Part shown: positions 46,448 through 57,104 of the stretch, piece by piece
Position numbering within the stretch: the first letter of the stretch is position 1
Layout: every line of letters begins with the position of its first letter
Source of the DNA: Monoplex corrugatus
Taxonomy: Eukaryota; Mollusca; Gastropoda; Littorinimorpha; Ranellidae
Reading direction: 5' to 3'
Assembly (NCBI GenBank): GCA_030674185.1
Contig: JAPXFY010000015.1
Span: forward strand, 28,683,185 to 28,747,184
Length of the DNA: 64,000 nt
Translations under genes and position numbers: made by a program
The notes under the pieces: model-generated
Database searches by the model: none
Seen by the model: only the letters and a program-made list of their open reading frames with translations
Told to the model about the DNA's origin: nothing

Positions 46448-48290
46448 CTGAAACGTACAAATCCATGTAAGTGACACAAGCATGAGAGGCACACAAAAAC
46501 ATAACATTAGAGGTGTCAAACTCTAGAACCTGACAAAACATGATTATTAAAGACTAGCGAAGCCTAAAATGACAATGAATATTGTCACAGTGTCTCTGAT
46601 GCTTACAGTCATGAGACGAAAGATGCTGACTCAAGCATTTGTTTTGGTTTGGTTTGGATTTTCATTGATGACTAAGCCCTGTATCTGCATGGGTTGGTGT
46701 TAAAACTGTTATAAAAATTCTGGGAAAGTGCATGCAGAATTCTGGAGGCTGCTTAAAGCCACAGGAGATATAAAAGGGCAATGTCCAGCCCCTAGAAGCT
46801 GACAAAAAATTAGGTTTTTAAGATCGCTCAACAAAACATGACAACTGACAGCTGTTTCAAATATCCAAATACGTCCTCACTACAACATTGTTATTAGCGC
46901 TTATAAGAAACTAAGCTGGATAAAGAGAAAAAAAATCAGTCAAAATATACTCGGGCTGCATAGCCCCCTGAAAGATCAAGGAGCTCTGCTCCAGGTGGAA
47001 GTCTGGTAGCAACACCCCCAGAAGATGAAGGATTTATGATAATAAGAAAAATCATTTGAAAGTTGTTTAAAGCTAATATTGACGTAACTAATATAAGTGC
47101 TTGGTTACTTGCGCACACTCAGGATTCTATAACAAAACACTCAAAAAAAAAGAATGATTTGCAACTTGAAATTCTGAACCAGATATGTATCAACTTTTAA
47201 ATGCGATAATATTTCTTTTCAGTGAAACTTCCTTCCCAATGAACAGTACATGGTAGTATAAACAGATGTATAAAAAACTGTATAATTTAAAGGTATTTTT
47301 CTTGCCACACCACAATTTTTCTACATGAAATGCTGCCTGCTGTATCTGGGAAAATTGCACTGCAAGAGTACAGCACCTGAAACCAGAATCAAATAAAATG
47401 GATATGTTGAGTTGTGGGCTTCTTTTTTAGATGAATTTGCAGGGATTCTTAAAACCCAAGGGTAAGAGTTTTCTTAAAGTTTGTTCAATAATTAATGAAT
47501 TAATGGGCTAATTATCATGACCATTATTATTTGTTTCATGGTGATTATTGTTTAGAGTCTATGTGTACAAATTGCAAGACAGAATTCCAGTCGTTCTGAA
47601 GGTTATAGTGGTGATCTGGAATAGAACTGCAAGATTCTATGGCTAAGGCATTTTGATTAACCCTTTCGCTGCTATCATGTTTTGCTAAGACATGCTAAGA
47701 TTTTTTTCAGAAACAGACAAAAATCACGCTTATTATTTTCAATTGCTTATAATTCAGAAGGCATTGAAGATAGATACATAAAAGTATATATCAAATGAAA
47801 GGAAATTGAATGAAGATTGTGTTTATGACAATTTCAAAATGAAATAATGTACCAGAGTGTCACGTGTACTCTTTGAAATGCAATAAAAAAAAATGTTAAA
47901 GTCAATGATGATGTAATCAAGTGATGCAGGAGCTCACAAGCAGTTTATAGCACACTTTGATTTGAAGATATAGACTGTATAAAGGTCAGAAAGCAGAGTC
48001 CAGCCACAATATAAGCACAGCCTAGCCACACATAAAATGAAAGGGTTTTATCTCTCAGTGTCTATCCCCAGTAAAAACGCTTCTGAGTGTGGTAGTTCTG
48101 GAAGCAGTCTTCTAAACACAGTCCTCTCCTTCCCCCTCTTGCTCCCCTTCCCCTTCTAGCAGGCCCAGCAACAGCAGGTCCAGCAACAGCAGGTCCAGGC
48201 CGAACATCATCACCATGCTGCATTACCATACCTGTAGCACAGTGAAAGCAAGGATTCAAATTTCCACATATTTTATGAAATAAAAAAAAG

Positions 48291-48354
<64 letters not shown>

Positions 48355-48357
48355 GCA

Positions 48358-48412
<55 letters not shown>

Positions 48413-48419
48413 CACACAC

Positions 48420-48450
<31 letters not shown>

Positions 48451-48453
48451 CAC
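48291..48453. repeat. (AC)n microsatellite in piggyBac-derivative intron
   Basis: Long AC runs separated by ACGCACGCACGT and ATACATAC. Confidence 0.95.
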
Positions 48454-48619
48454 TGACATAGGTAGCATGCTACTCCCCCATGCCACGCCCCCTTTCATTT
48501 TCCTCAAGCAAACACTGCAAAGAAACCCAGTGAGTACTGCTTCTACCAAAGTGACTTCATTACAACATTGTTTCTGTATTATCAGTGAATGCTTTCAATT
48601 TCCTATAAAAAGTCACACC

Positions 48620-48627
<8 letters not shown>

Positions 48628-48697
<70 letters not shown>
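48628..48697. repeat. (CT)n-(CA)n compound microsatellite
   Basis: About 20 CT units pass into about 13 CA units. Confidence 0.93.
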
Positions 48698-48702
<5 letters not shown>

Positions 48703-49761
48703 CCCTCTGCTCCCACCCTACTCCTCACATAAACACACACAGGCCATGGAGATAGTAGCCTACTCCTCACACAAACACACAAAGGCCAGGGAGATAGCAG
48801 AGGGCAGAGGCCGACCAGAAAAACAAATCATCAACAAGACACACACAGCGTGCAACGAGCGAGCGACGAGTGACACGCCCACAGGTCGAACACACTGCCC
48901 ATTCGGTCACTGGCTCGCTCGCTGACCAGGCCCAAACAAAGGGCTCAGCCATACAATACACACACTTAGCTGTTCTATTAATAAATATACTGAGAAGAAA
49001 GCAATACAATCATGTTATAAAATGAATAAAGCTCTCAAATACACCTACCTGCATCTGGAACAATCGGATCTCCATAGGCCTACTCTGATTCAGACGATCA
49101 GTCACCAAGAGTTTCTTCCACATCAAAATCTGGGTCGTTGGCATCAACTTCACGAAGTTCGAAGCCAGCTGGCTTGAAGTCTTCATCTCCACTGTCTTGA
49201 TCTCGAAAAATCGCTTCAATAACTTCTGCAACTGTGTAGGTTCGTTGTGGGGCAGCCATAGCGCTTCAAAAACTGAAAGCTCAACTTCGTAGCACCTTGC
49301 CAATCGATCGTGATAAATTATGCAAATGATCTAAATAACTTGAACAAACAGCACTCAAAGAGCGAAGATTGTCAAGGGACCTAATCAAATCATAAATAGA
49401 ACGATTCTGTGATATGCTAGACGAAAAGAGAAAGAGTGTTTGATACGGGACGATCCGCGATCGTCAACAGAGCATTGCAGACGACGGTTTCTATGACGAG
49501 CGTCACTCGTCAACAGCGCAGTGAAGAGGTTAAATACCAGTGATATGGAACTGGATTCTTAAAATTCTTTCGTATTTTGATTGAAAAACTCAAGTAATTG
49601 ATTAATATTATGTTTACCACAATAACTATTTTGAATAATCATTATTTTTCAGCATGAGTATTATTTAGGAACTGTGTGAGACAAAATCAAAGCAAGAATT
49701 GCAACAATTGGGAAATCCTAGTTGTTTGATTAATCAACTACTGGGTTAATTTGAGTAACTA

Positions 49762-50432
49762 TAAACTCTTTGGAGACGCACCCTAAAAAGGCCTGAAACT
49801 CTCGAGACGCACAGTTTTTGGTACTTTTTAAAAACTTATGGAGAATAACCGATGACAATAAACCTATCACATTACATATGTTTAAAAAGGTCATTATGTC
49901 TACTTTGTAACTGACTGTGCAGACTGCTTGTTTATGCATGCTTTCATTGTTTTCTGGTCTATCATTGAAAAAGGCATGCAAAAAAGCTATTAAAAAAAAT
50001 AGTTATGGATGTACACACACATGACTGCTTGTAATCTACTGAATATCCATGTCAAGAAAGTGCACTGAACATGTCACTGGATATACATTCTTCACTGGAA
50101 GTCACTATGAGTTCTGCTTTTATGAATATTCTGTCCCAAAAATGATTCAATACAGGCGCTGAGTCTTTCGACTTTTCGAAATTCCTGTTTCGGATACCAC
50201 GAAAACACGCCAAAAATAGAGTTCCAACAGTCTGCTAGTGCTATGGTCAAAGGGAAAGAAATGTACTTAGAAAAGTGGTTCCACTGTGATTTCAGCATAA
50301 TCTCCCTTAACATAGTATGCAAACTGTCTCGGGAAAAAAATCATAACATCCTCCGCAGCTTCGACTGCGGAGTGTCACAGTCAAGAGACTGAGCTCCGCA
50401 GCCTGAGCTGTGGAGCATCACCAATGAGTTAA
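49762..50432 (-). mobile_element. Candidate TTAA-type non-autonomous element (~670 bp)
   Basis: The left end AACTCTTTGGAGACGCACC and the reverse complement of the right end, AACTCATTGGTGATGCTCC, agree at most positions. The right flank is TTAA and the left is TAAA. The right part holds two strong adjacent hairpins (50350-50371 with stem CTCCGCAG; 50393-50416 with stem GCTCCGCAGC). No coding capacity was seen. The ends were found by eye, so this is a hypothesis. Confidence 0.45.
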
Positions 50433-52488
50433 AAGTAATCATAATTTGTCACTATCAGTAATATCTGGAGTCTGTATGTGGCAAATTACAAGTGGGAATT
50501 CCAATTACAATGGAAGTTAGAGTGGTTTTAAAACTATTATAGGTTTTACTTTTAGAGTGGTTTTCGAACTAATACAGGTTTTGCTTTTAGCTTATCAAGT
50601 GAGATAATTACCAAAACTTTATGATTCATCATAAATTTTTTATTATCAGTAATACTCAAAGTCTATGTGTGGAAAATAACAAGCTAGAATTCTAACTATG
50701 GGTCAAGTTAAAGTAATTTTAGGACTGTTATTGATTTTTATGCTCATTAAATAAACATTAATTACTGGGTTAACTACCAAAATTATTATGACTAGTCATA
50801 GTTTTTCATCATGATAATTCTTAATAGGATTTTTGTTACATTACTGACACAAAGTAGATGATGAGCTAGGGTACACTCAGTCTGTTAGGCATATTGGAAA
50901 TTGACTTAATTTGTCATCATCTCTCCAATCATGTGGGTTTTTTCATCCTGGTCATGAACATGAGGCCGTTGACCTACTTGGAGCCCCTCTGCCCTGGCAG
51001 TTGATTTCTTTGAGGAAGAGAATCCACCCAGTGATGCAGTGTTACCACTACCACCACCATACTTTATGTCATTTATCCTGCCAGCTGAGGCAGAGTAACA
51101 GGATGTGGCACTTGGAGCCAGCCAATGAAAGAGCCAGCCAATGAAAGACAGAGTTGAAAGCCAAAGACAAAGAAAGAGGAGTTAGACTTATGCGACTAAT
51201 GGGAGACAAATAAATATGCTTCAAGTGACTTTACCACCCAACCTTTCAATGTATGCATATGCAGACACAAACACAAGCAACTTATGACTGTAAGAAAAAG
51301 TGAAAATCCTCAACTGAGTGAAAAACCCAGAGACAAAGAAAAGCTGGCTGCCGAGAAAGAGGAAGATGCCACACATGTGTGCATGATTGCCACCTATGAT
51401 ACTAGTAGGTGATGGTTAGCACTCTTGTTTCACTGGTGGCAGTACAATCTGTCTTTTTATGAAGTGAGTCACGGTATAGCGTAAGTGAATGACCATTGCT
51501 GCGCCAATGTCACATTAGTATGATCCTCGGTTCAGCACTGACATCGCACTAATATGACAGACAACACAAGGGCATGGTAATCTAAACTCTTTGGGTACAA
51601 GCATGAAGGCTGATTGAAAAGTCTTGTTGTTTAGACTGCCATGTCTAAATTATTCATTGTAAATACTTTTAAAATGTGTTGAAATCAAATATAGCCTTTG
51701 CACTATTCATATGCACCAAATTACACTGACATGTTATGTAGTTTAATTGTATGCCATCATTGAAAATGTGATGTAACTAACTGTGCATCCAAAAAATTGA
51801 AAGACGAGTGTATTAGTGTGGATCCAAGTGATGCCTGGAAAGAGCAAACAGATCAGCTTGTAAACAGAGTAGCTGAAGGGGGTCTGCATATTTCAGTTCA
51901 TGAAATAAGAAAAACATATTATGTTTCATATGGCTAGTTGAAAGGTATGATCTTGAGATGAAGGGAATGGCTGACGGATGAATATTTCATCTTCTGGCTG
52001 TGACGTAGAAGAAACAGAAAATTTAGAGTTCAAAATGTTTGCAACTTCTGCCTGTTTCCCCTTCTGAAGCAATAATTGGCTGACAAGAAGTTTTCAAGAA
52101 TCCAGGAACTGGAAAAAGCAGTGAAACCAGTGCTTGCTACTATATCTCCATCAGACAATCAGAAAGCATCTGACTCTTGGCTGGAACTCAGTGTGGAGAG
52201 AGGAGTAGAATACTCTGAAGGACGCTGAGCATTTCATGAAGTTGGTCTGCCCATTTCTGTTTCGGAAATAAGTGGCTAGACTTTGGAGCAGCTCTCGTAT
52301 TCTACATAAACTGTGCGAGCATATGTGCATATATGCATGCTTACATGTGTCTTTCTGTGTGTATATCTATGTATCATCTGATTTTAACACATTGTATATG
52401 CCTTAAAATTTTCTGTCTCCCTCTCACTCTCCTCATCCCACCTCCTATCTCTGTTTCTCCCTGAGAATGTACATGTGTGCGGTAGCAT

Positions 52489-52540
52489 TTTTTTCTTTTT
52501 TTTTTTTTTTTTTTGCTTTTTTTTTTTTTTTTTTTTTTGA
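52489..52540. repeat. Poly-T tract
   Basis: About 50 nt of T with two single-base breaks, in a zinc-finger intron. Confidence 0.85.
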
Positions 52541-52868
52541 TGGACGCCAATAAATTGTATATGCTGATGAGTGTGTTTTTCATGTGACAATATGTGTGTT
52601 GGTGTGAAAGTGTGTGAGGGGGGGAGGGCATACACATGCATGTATGCATGCATGCATACATATCTCTGTGTGTTTTGATGTGTTTTTCATTTCATACAGT
52701 TCTTTGTTTTCAGAATTGTTGATGTGCCAAAAGAAAAACTTCCAAAAAAGTTATTGTTGAATTGAAACGAAATGAAGTGAACTGTGACAACAACTACTAG
52801 CAAATGCCTTCAATGTGTGAGCCTTGTGTAGTTGTACATCACTTAAGTGAAACCGCAAAACTGCCAGC

Positions 52869-52874
52869 ACTTGC
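52869..52874 (-). other. GC-type splice donor of the zinc-finger gene
   Basis: The sequence across the junction is AAG|GCAAGT. No GT donor lies nearby that preserves finger 5. Joining AAG to ATG at 46447 keeps frame and restores a C2H2 finger, which is the main support. A 19-bp exact copy of the junction region lies 67 bp further into the intron (52805-52823), but there the donor reads GCATTT, a poor match. Confidence 0.75.
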
Positions 52875-53059
52875 CTTCAATGTGTGAGCCCTGAGACTGC
52901 CTTCATTGGTGTACGATCTGTGGCATACTAGACATTTGTGGATGCGCAGCACTTCCTTTTTCACCTGTTCTTCATGGTTACGCATGTGGTGCTGCAAGTT
53001 AGACATCTGGGCAAAGGCACGGTCACAGTCCTCAAACTTACAGGCATAAGGCTTCTCCC
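52875..53059 (-). CDS. C2H2 zinc-finger gene, exon with finger 4 and first part of finger 5
   Basis: The exon is 185 nt with acceptor TGTTTTCAG|GGG. It enters in phase 1 and leaves in phase 0. It begins GEKPYAC, completing the TGEKPY linker from either upstream exon. Finger 4 is C-x4-C-x12-H-x3-H with AFAQMSNLQHHMRNH, matching the AFTQLSNLQSH finger of the ZNF384/rotund family. A charged spacer follows, then C-x2-C-x12-H of finger 5 and TLK. The second zinc-binding His of finger 5 is absent here and is supplied by the next exon (TLK-MH, spacing H-x4-H). The donor is AAG|GCAAGT, a classic GC-AG type donor. Reading through it adds ASAGSFAVSLK and a TGA at 52839-52841, so intron retention would truncate the protein and break finger 5. 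An (AC)n tract sits directly upstream of the acceptor. Confidence 0.85.
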
Positions 53060-53068
53060 CTGAAAACA

Positions 53069-53078
53069 AACACATACA

Positions 53079-53136
<58 letters not shown>

Positions 53137-53185
53137 GCATGCACACATTCAAGCACATACAAGCACACACACATACACATACAAA
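53069..53185. repeat. (AC)n microsatellite beside zinc-finger exon
   Basis: AC tract lies about 10 bp upstream (in gene sense) of the exon acceptor, replacing much of a usual polypyrimidine tract with (GT)n on the transcribed RNA. Confidence 0.9.
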
Positions 53186-54185
53186 ATGCATATCATCACA
53201 CCACCAGGCACACATTATAAAAATATTCACAAATATTCATTGTTTAGTGATGCTGTGAGACACAGCATTTATCATGTATGTCATTTGTATGCGTATTTCT
53301 TACCATACACAGTGAGCATACTGTTCACGTGTCAGGTTTGATAAATTCAAATTTGATAAATCACAACATTTCATACAAAATTTACATAACACTTCATAGT
53401 CACATCTTTTTTAAATAGTGGCAACTCAGCAATAAAATTTACAATAGGCACAGCAATTCAGGCACTTTAGGTACAATTTGATAAAACATTCTTCAAAGAA
53501 GACTAATTAAAAATCCCACCCATCGCTTTTTTCCATACTACTGAACTTTTTAACTCTGACCAGAACAATCCAGAAACTTAACATTATGACTGCTGTGCTG
53601 TCCACTGAATCTTAAAAATTCGAGCCATGCTCATTCAATTTCAAACTTCCAGATAAACTTTTCAATATTTGATAAGATAAACTTTCCAAAGTTTGGTTAA
53701 ACTTGACAGAAGAGCACTCTTTGCTAAAATTTTCACATTCTGGCCCACTGTAGACCACCAAAGTACTTATAGTTATCACACCCCATGACAAACAGTCTGC
53801 ACCAAAGTTTGATTTGAAAAAAAATCTGAGAGCTCTCTCTCTCTCTCTTCTCTCTCCCCCCCCCCCCCCCCCCTTTCCACAGGCTATTCTTAAAATGGCA
53901 TAAACAAAAACGAAACACATTCAAAAGAAAACTACATATTTACATGCGAAGTGTTGACCAATAAAACACAATACTCCACAGATCAATACAGCACAATACA
54001 CTGACGCACCAATTACTAAAATGGAGTACCGGTACTAATGAAATTCATAAATGCCAAGTGTGAATAGCTTGGTCCAAGCCTGAACCCCAAAAATGCAAAT
54101 AAGAAATCATCTTTTAAAAAAAAAGTGTAAAGTTTAGAGAAAAAAAAATGGTCTGGTCCATCAATCAATTTCCCCATTTCAAGAA

Positions 54186-54247
54186 ACGAGAAACCTGTTG
54201 TAACATGGATTCTCACAGAAACCTGTTCTAACATGGATTCTCACAGG
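54186..54247. repeat. Direct duplication, ~29 bp x 2
   Basis: GAAACCTGTTGTAACATGGA plus TTCTCACA is repeated immediately as GAAACCTGTTCTAACATGGA plus TTCTCACA. Confidence 0.8.
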
Positions 54248-54934
54248 AGGAGAAATATGAAGAAAGTACAGAGACAGTGGAGGCATGGGAGAGAAAAATG
54301 TGAGCAAGCATGCACAGCATACATAATATAAGTCTGTTTTTTTTAGCAAAAAGGATTTAAAAAACAACAACAGAATGTTACTGTAAGACTAACCTCACCA
54401 ATTTACTCATACTGTTATAAAGTCATAAAAACAGTCTTTTTTGAGTTTCTGATAAAGTTTATCATCATTTACTCAGATACAACACCATTTGATTATTTAC
54501 ATAAAATGTCTCAAAAAGCCATAATGGAACCTTTTGTTCACTTCCAGCTCTTTCAATGCAATTTCCTGATGAATTTAGTTAGTAATCTCTTGCTAAGACA
54601 TATAATAATTATTGTAAATCTGGTTTGCACACGTAAGTGGCACCAATTGTTCAATGACTGCAAGCTAAAATCATTTCTGTGTTAGAAAGGAAAACATTTC
54701 TCCACAGATTTTTTCAAAAAAAGCCTAGCATGTAAGATGGAAAACAACATACAAAAAAAAGAGGGAAGGTGTAGGCAAAATATGACGGAAAGTAGATGCA
54801 TTTCACTAGTTTTCTTTCTTCTAAGTCGTACAGTGTGTTTTACAATTTAAAACTACAATTACGGTTCTCAGAATTTCATCAAAGTTGACCACACTCAACA
54901 AATTCATAGAGCGCTGTATAATAAAATTACAAAC

Positions 54935-55012
54935 AACAATAATACAATACAATACAATACAATACAATACAATACAATATTTTATTTATATAGCACAAAA
55001 TCTTGATAAAAT
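54935..55012 (-). mobile_element. L2/CR1-like 3' terminus only
   Basis: The reverse strand reads GTGCTATATAAATAAAATAT followed by a TATTG pentamer repeat (about 8 copies). The cassette GCGCTATATAAATA plus microsatellite is the usual end of L2-like elements. No coding part remains. Confidence 0.5.
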
Positions 55013-55049
55013 CAAATATGCTTACTGCCACTAAGTCAGTTTACCAACT

Positions 55050-55146
55050 TTTAGTGATATGACATGAAACGTATTTCAACAATCTCAATGTGACTTTACG
55101 TTAGTGATATGACATGAAACGTATTTCAACAATCTCAATGTGACTT
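55050..55146. repeat. Direct duplication, ~48 bp x 2
   Basis: TTAGTGATATGACATGAAAC through CAATCTCAATGTGACTTTA occurs twice back to back with only a base or two different. Confidence 0.85.
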
Positions 55147-55174
55147 TAAGTTTAACTCGAGGTCATCTAAACTT

Positions 55175-55682
55175 TTTCCCCCGTAGGGATATCAGCGCCT
55201 CTTACAGTAAAAACAGTATCCCCACCTTCTGGAAATTCTGTGCCAGAAATTTCCTCTTTTCTGTCACTCTCTTTGTTTCTGCCTTGTTCCTTTGCTTTCT
55301 GTCATTTCTTCCTATCATTTTCTGCCTTGCTGGTCAATTTCACCTGCATGTGTTCGATACAGTTTTACATCCAGATAGGACTGATAATTGAGTACATGTA
55401 CGCGTACATGTATGGCTCTAGGGAAATGGGATATGCGGAAGCAATCTTCGGTAATATAGTCCTGTTTTTATGTTTTGGTTTCCTTAGTTATGTTTAAGTT
55501 TGTATTCAGGTATGTTTTTTAAATCCCTTGTGTGATAAATTGGACGGAGTGCTCAATGCCAGGGGCATCTCTTTGGATTGTCCTTTTTCCTGTTGTTGTA
55601 TATGTGGTTTGAAATGGTTATAGCCCTGATATGGATCCATGCAGCTGGCTGGGCTTTAAGCAAAAATAACAATGACAATAAT
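55175..55682 (+). mobile_element. SINE-like element, copy 3, in zinc-finger intron
   Basis: Starts CCCCCGTAGGGATATCAGCG and contains CCACCTTCTGGAAATTCTG and GTCATTTCTTCCTATCATTT, as in the other copies. It ends TATAGCCCTGATATGG ... GGCTGGGCTTTAAGCA followed by an AATAACAATGACAATAAT tail. Opposite orientation to the host gene. Confidence 0.75.
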
Positions 55683-56428
55683 ATTGAGCGTAATCTAAAC
55701 TTTTACACATTCATCATTTCATGCTAATTTAAGGTACTATTTGGCCCATGTCACTTTGATCATGAGCTGTTCCCATTTAAACTCATGTATCCAGTAAAGT
55801 CAGAGAATGCAAATTGTGAAGCAAAATTACACTGCCCGCACAGAATGGGCCATCCAACCAGAATAACATGCACACTTTAAAAAAAAAAATCAGATGCATA
55901 ACATATGCTGACCATCATGACCAAGCTCAAATGATGAAAAAATGCATTTGCAACTCATCAGTGGTCTACCCTGACACATGGTCACAGATTCACTCCAACT
56001 GATATAAATATCAAAATCTTTCACACAACCTCCCTCTTGCCCACCCCTTACCCCCTTTAGACGAGAAAAAATCATAAACGTACATACCTTCTGTGACATT
56101 TTTTTCAGATTCATTTCTTTCTTTCCTTTTTTCCCCAATATAGAAGTAACCGTTCTGAGTGTTCATGTCAGACTAATTCAGTACAGAACATTTATAATGG
56201 TCCTATGAATAAAACAATAAGAACAGCTCATAAGAGCAATATATTATAAAGGCAATAGTGTCATGCACTAACAGAAGTAACATAACATCACTTTTTCCAT
56301 GTTTATAAAACTGCTAGAATGAATAAAACTTTTCATCAAATAATTTGTCATTTTATTAACAAATTCCAGGACTTATGTCAGTTTATAAATGAATTTCCCA
56401 AACAATTAAAAGTCTGTCTGAAGCTCAC

Positions 56429-56545
56429 CTGTATGTAGGCGAGTGTGTTGCTGTAGATGTATCAGCTGTTTGAATGCTCGCTGACAGTATTGGCAACGAA
56501 ATGATCTTTGATCCTCAACTTTCTGTTTCTCCGTTTCTCCTTCCG
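56429..56545 (-). CDS. C2H2 zinc-finger gene, 117-bp single-finger cassette exon
   Basis: This short exon has acceptor TTATTTAG|CGG and donor ACATACAG|GTGAGC. It enters and leaves in phase 1 and is 39 codons long, so it can be included or skipped without a frameshift. It encodes a charged linker and one complete finger, C-x2-C-x12-H-x3-H, containing FKQLIHLQQHTRLHT. That is nearly the same as the end of the last finger in the preceding exon (FKQLSHLQQHIRIHT), which suggests exon duplication. If it is skipped, the preceding finger joins directly to the next through a canonical TGEKPY linker, the arrangement seen in ZNF384/rotund-type arrays. If it is included, the protein gains one extra finger with a long non-canonical linker in front. 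Whether it is constitutive, alternative or mutually exclusive cannot be seen from DNA. Confidence 0.82.
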
Positions 56546-57104
56546 CTAAATAACAAATGTTCACAAACAAATTTCCAGTCAGATATACAGCAACCTCAAT
56601 TTGATTTTCATTTACTATAGATGAAAATCATTTTCATCACAACTGTTAGATCATGTTCACAAGCTGACTTCAAGAACTTTACCATTTTGAACATTTTTCC
56701 CCCTCCTTTTCCTACCCCCGAATGAAGCTACAGTTAAAATATTTGATTTAAAGGTAATGGCAGTATCAAATCAGAAGTACTGCCAATCAATTTGCTGTTA
56801 GTAAACCAAACAAAACTCAGTTTTCATTAAGCAACAGTTTTCATGTTTCCAAATTCATTAAAATTCTTCTTGAATTCACATCAGAGCTTGTTCATATCAT
56901 GACAACAACAAAAAACCGAAATTCCCCCAAACAAGTGCGGAATAATTTCTTAAGGCAAAATAGCACTACTTATACTAAAAAATCTACAATACCATATTTG
57001 GGGAAATAATATCTGATGCCAGCAGAATCTGTGCAATGGCCACTTTTGATCTAATATCATACTAACTAATAATTTTACTGTCCACAGGAAAAAGATGTGC
57101 ACAT

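Larger units (their letters stand above)
48062..49259 (-). pseudogene. Truncated piggyBac-like N-terminal coding remnant, two exons
   Basis: Exon 1 runs from ATG at 49257-49259. The protein begins MAAPQRTYTVAEVIEAIFRD and continues acidic (DQDSGDEDF, DANDPDFDVEE), like PGBD N-termini. A TGA interrupts it at 49098-49100 and a TAG follows eight codons later in the same frame. The frame then continues AYGDPIVPDA to a GT donor at 49048. A matching phase-1 acceptor (CTACAG) precedes 48231, giving GMVMQHGDDVRPGPA, an Ala-Gly-Pro repeat, and RRGRGARGGRRG before a stop at 48062. PGBD proteins commonly carry such an acidic then Arg/Gly-rich front end. The transposase core that should follow is absent. 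The intron contains a 160-bp (AC)n tract. Confidence 0.55.
47657..49533 (-). mobile_element. TTAA-flanked piggyBac derivative inside the zinc-finger intron
   Basis: The left end reads TTAACCCTTTCGCTGCTATC. The right end, on the reverse strand, reads TTAACCTCTTCACTGCGCTG. Both are flanked by intact TTAA and are similar over about the first 16 bases. The right subterminal region holds repeats of a CGTCAACAGxGCA motif near 49450-49520, typical of transposase-binding sites. The interior holds only the acidic N-terminus of a piggyBac-like protein and long (AC)n expansions. The DDD catalytic core is missing, so it is non-autonomous. Confidence 0.7.
46448..52868 (-). other. Intron of the zinc-finger gene (GC-AG), 6.4 kb
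   Basis: This is the non-coding interval between finger-5 exon parts. It contains a TTAA-ended piggyBac derivative (47657-49533), a second TTAA-type candidate (49762-50432), two long (AC)n clusters and a poly-T tract at about 52489-52540. The stretches 46448-47656 and 50433-52480 are AT-rich and hold nothing I can name. At 46930-47030 there is a short GC-richer segment that resembles the edge of a repeat. At 51800-52300 there are broken protein-like fragments with no recognisable family. Confidence 0.65.
53060..56428 (-). other. Intron of the zinc-finger gene, 3.4 kb
   Basis: This non-coding interval begins (gene orientation, right to left) after the cassette exon and ends at the (AC)n-flanked acceptor. 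It contains a SINE-like element at 55175-55682, an L2-like 3' end at 54935-55012, two short direct duplications and a C-rich homopolymer at 53855-53874. The rest is AT-rich with no recognised feature. Confidence 0.6.

Noticed and set aside
46640..46800. Possible further copy of the family D LINE tail (AAGCCCTGTATCTGCATGGG)
   Set aside because: Only a short, weak resemblance; block order does not hold beyond about 30 bases.
49010..49303. 97-codon minus-strand frame as a gene
   Set aside because: A different frame of the same DNA encodes an acidic PGBD-like N-terminus with matching splice phase; this one is its shadow.
52839..52874. Coding extension ASAGSFAVSLK as the true end of the zinc-finger protein
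   Set aside because: It leaves finger 5 without its second His; splicing at the GC donor restores the finger and continues into a 296-residue open exon.
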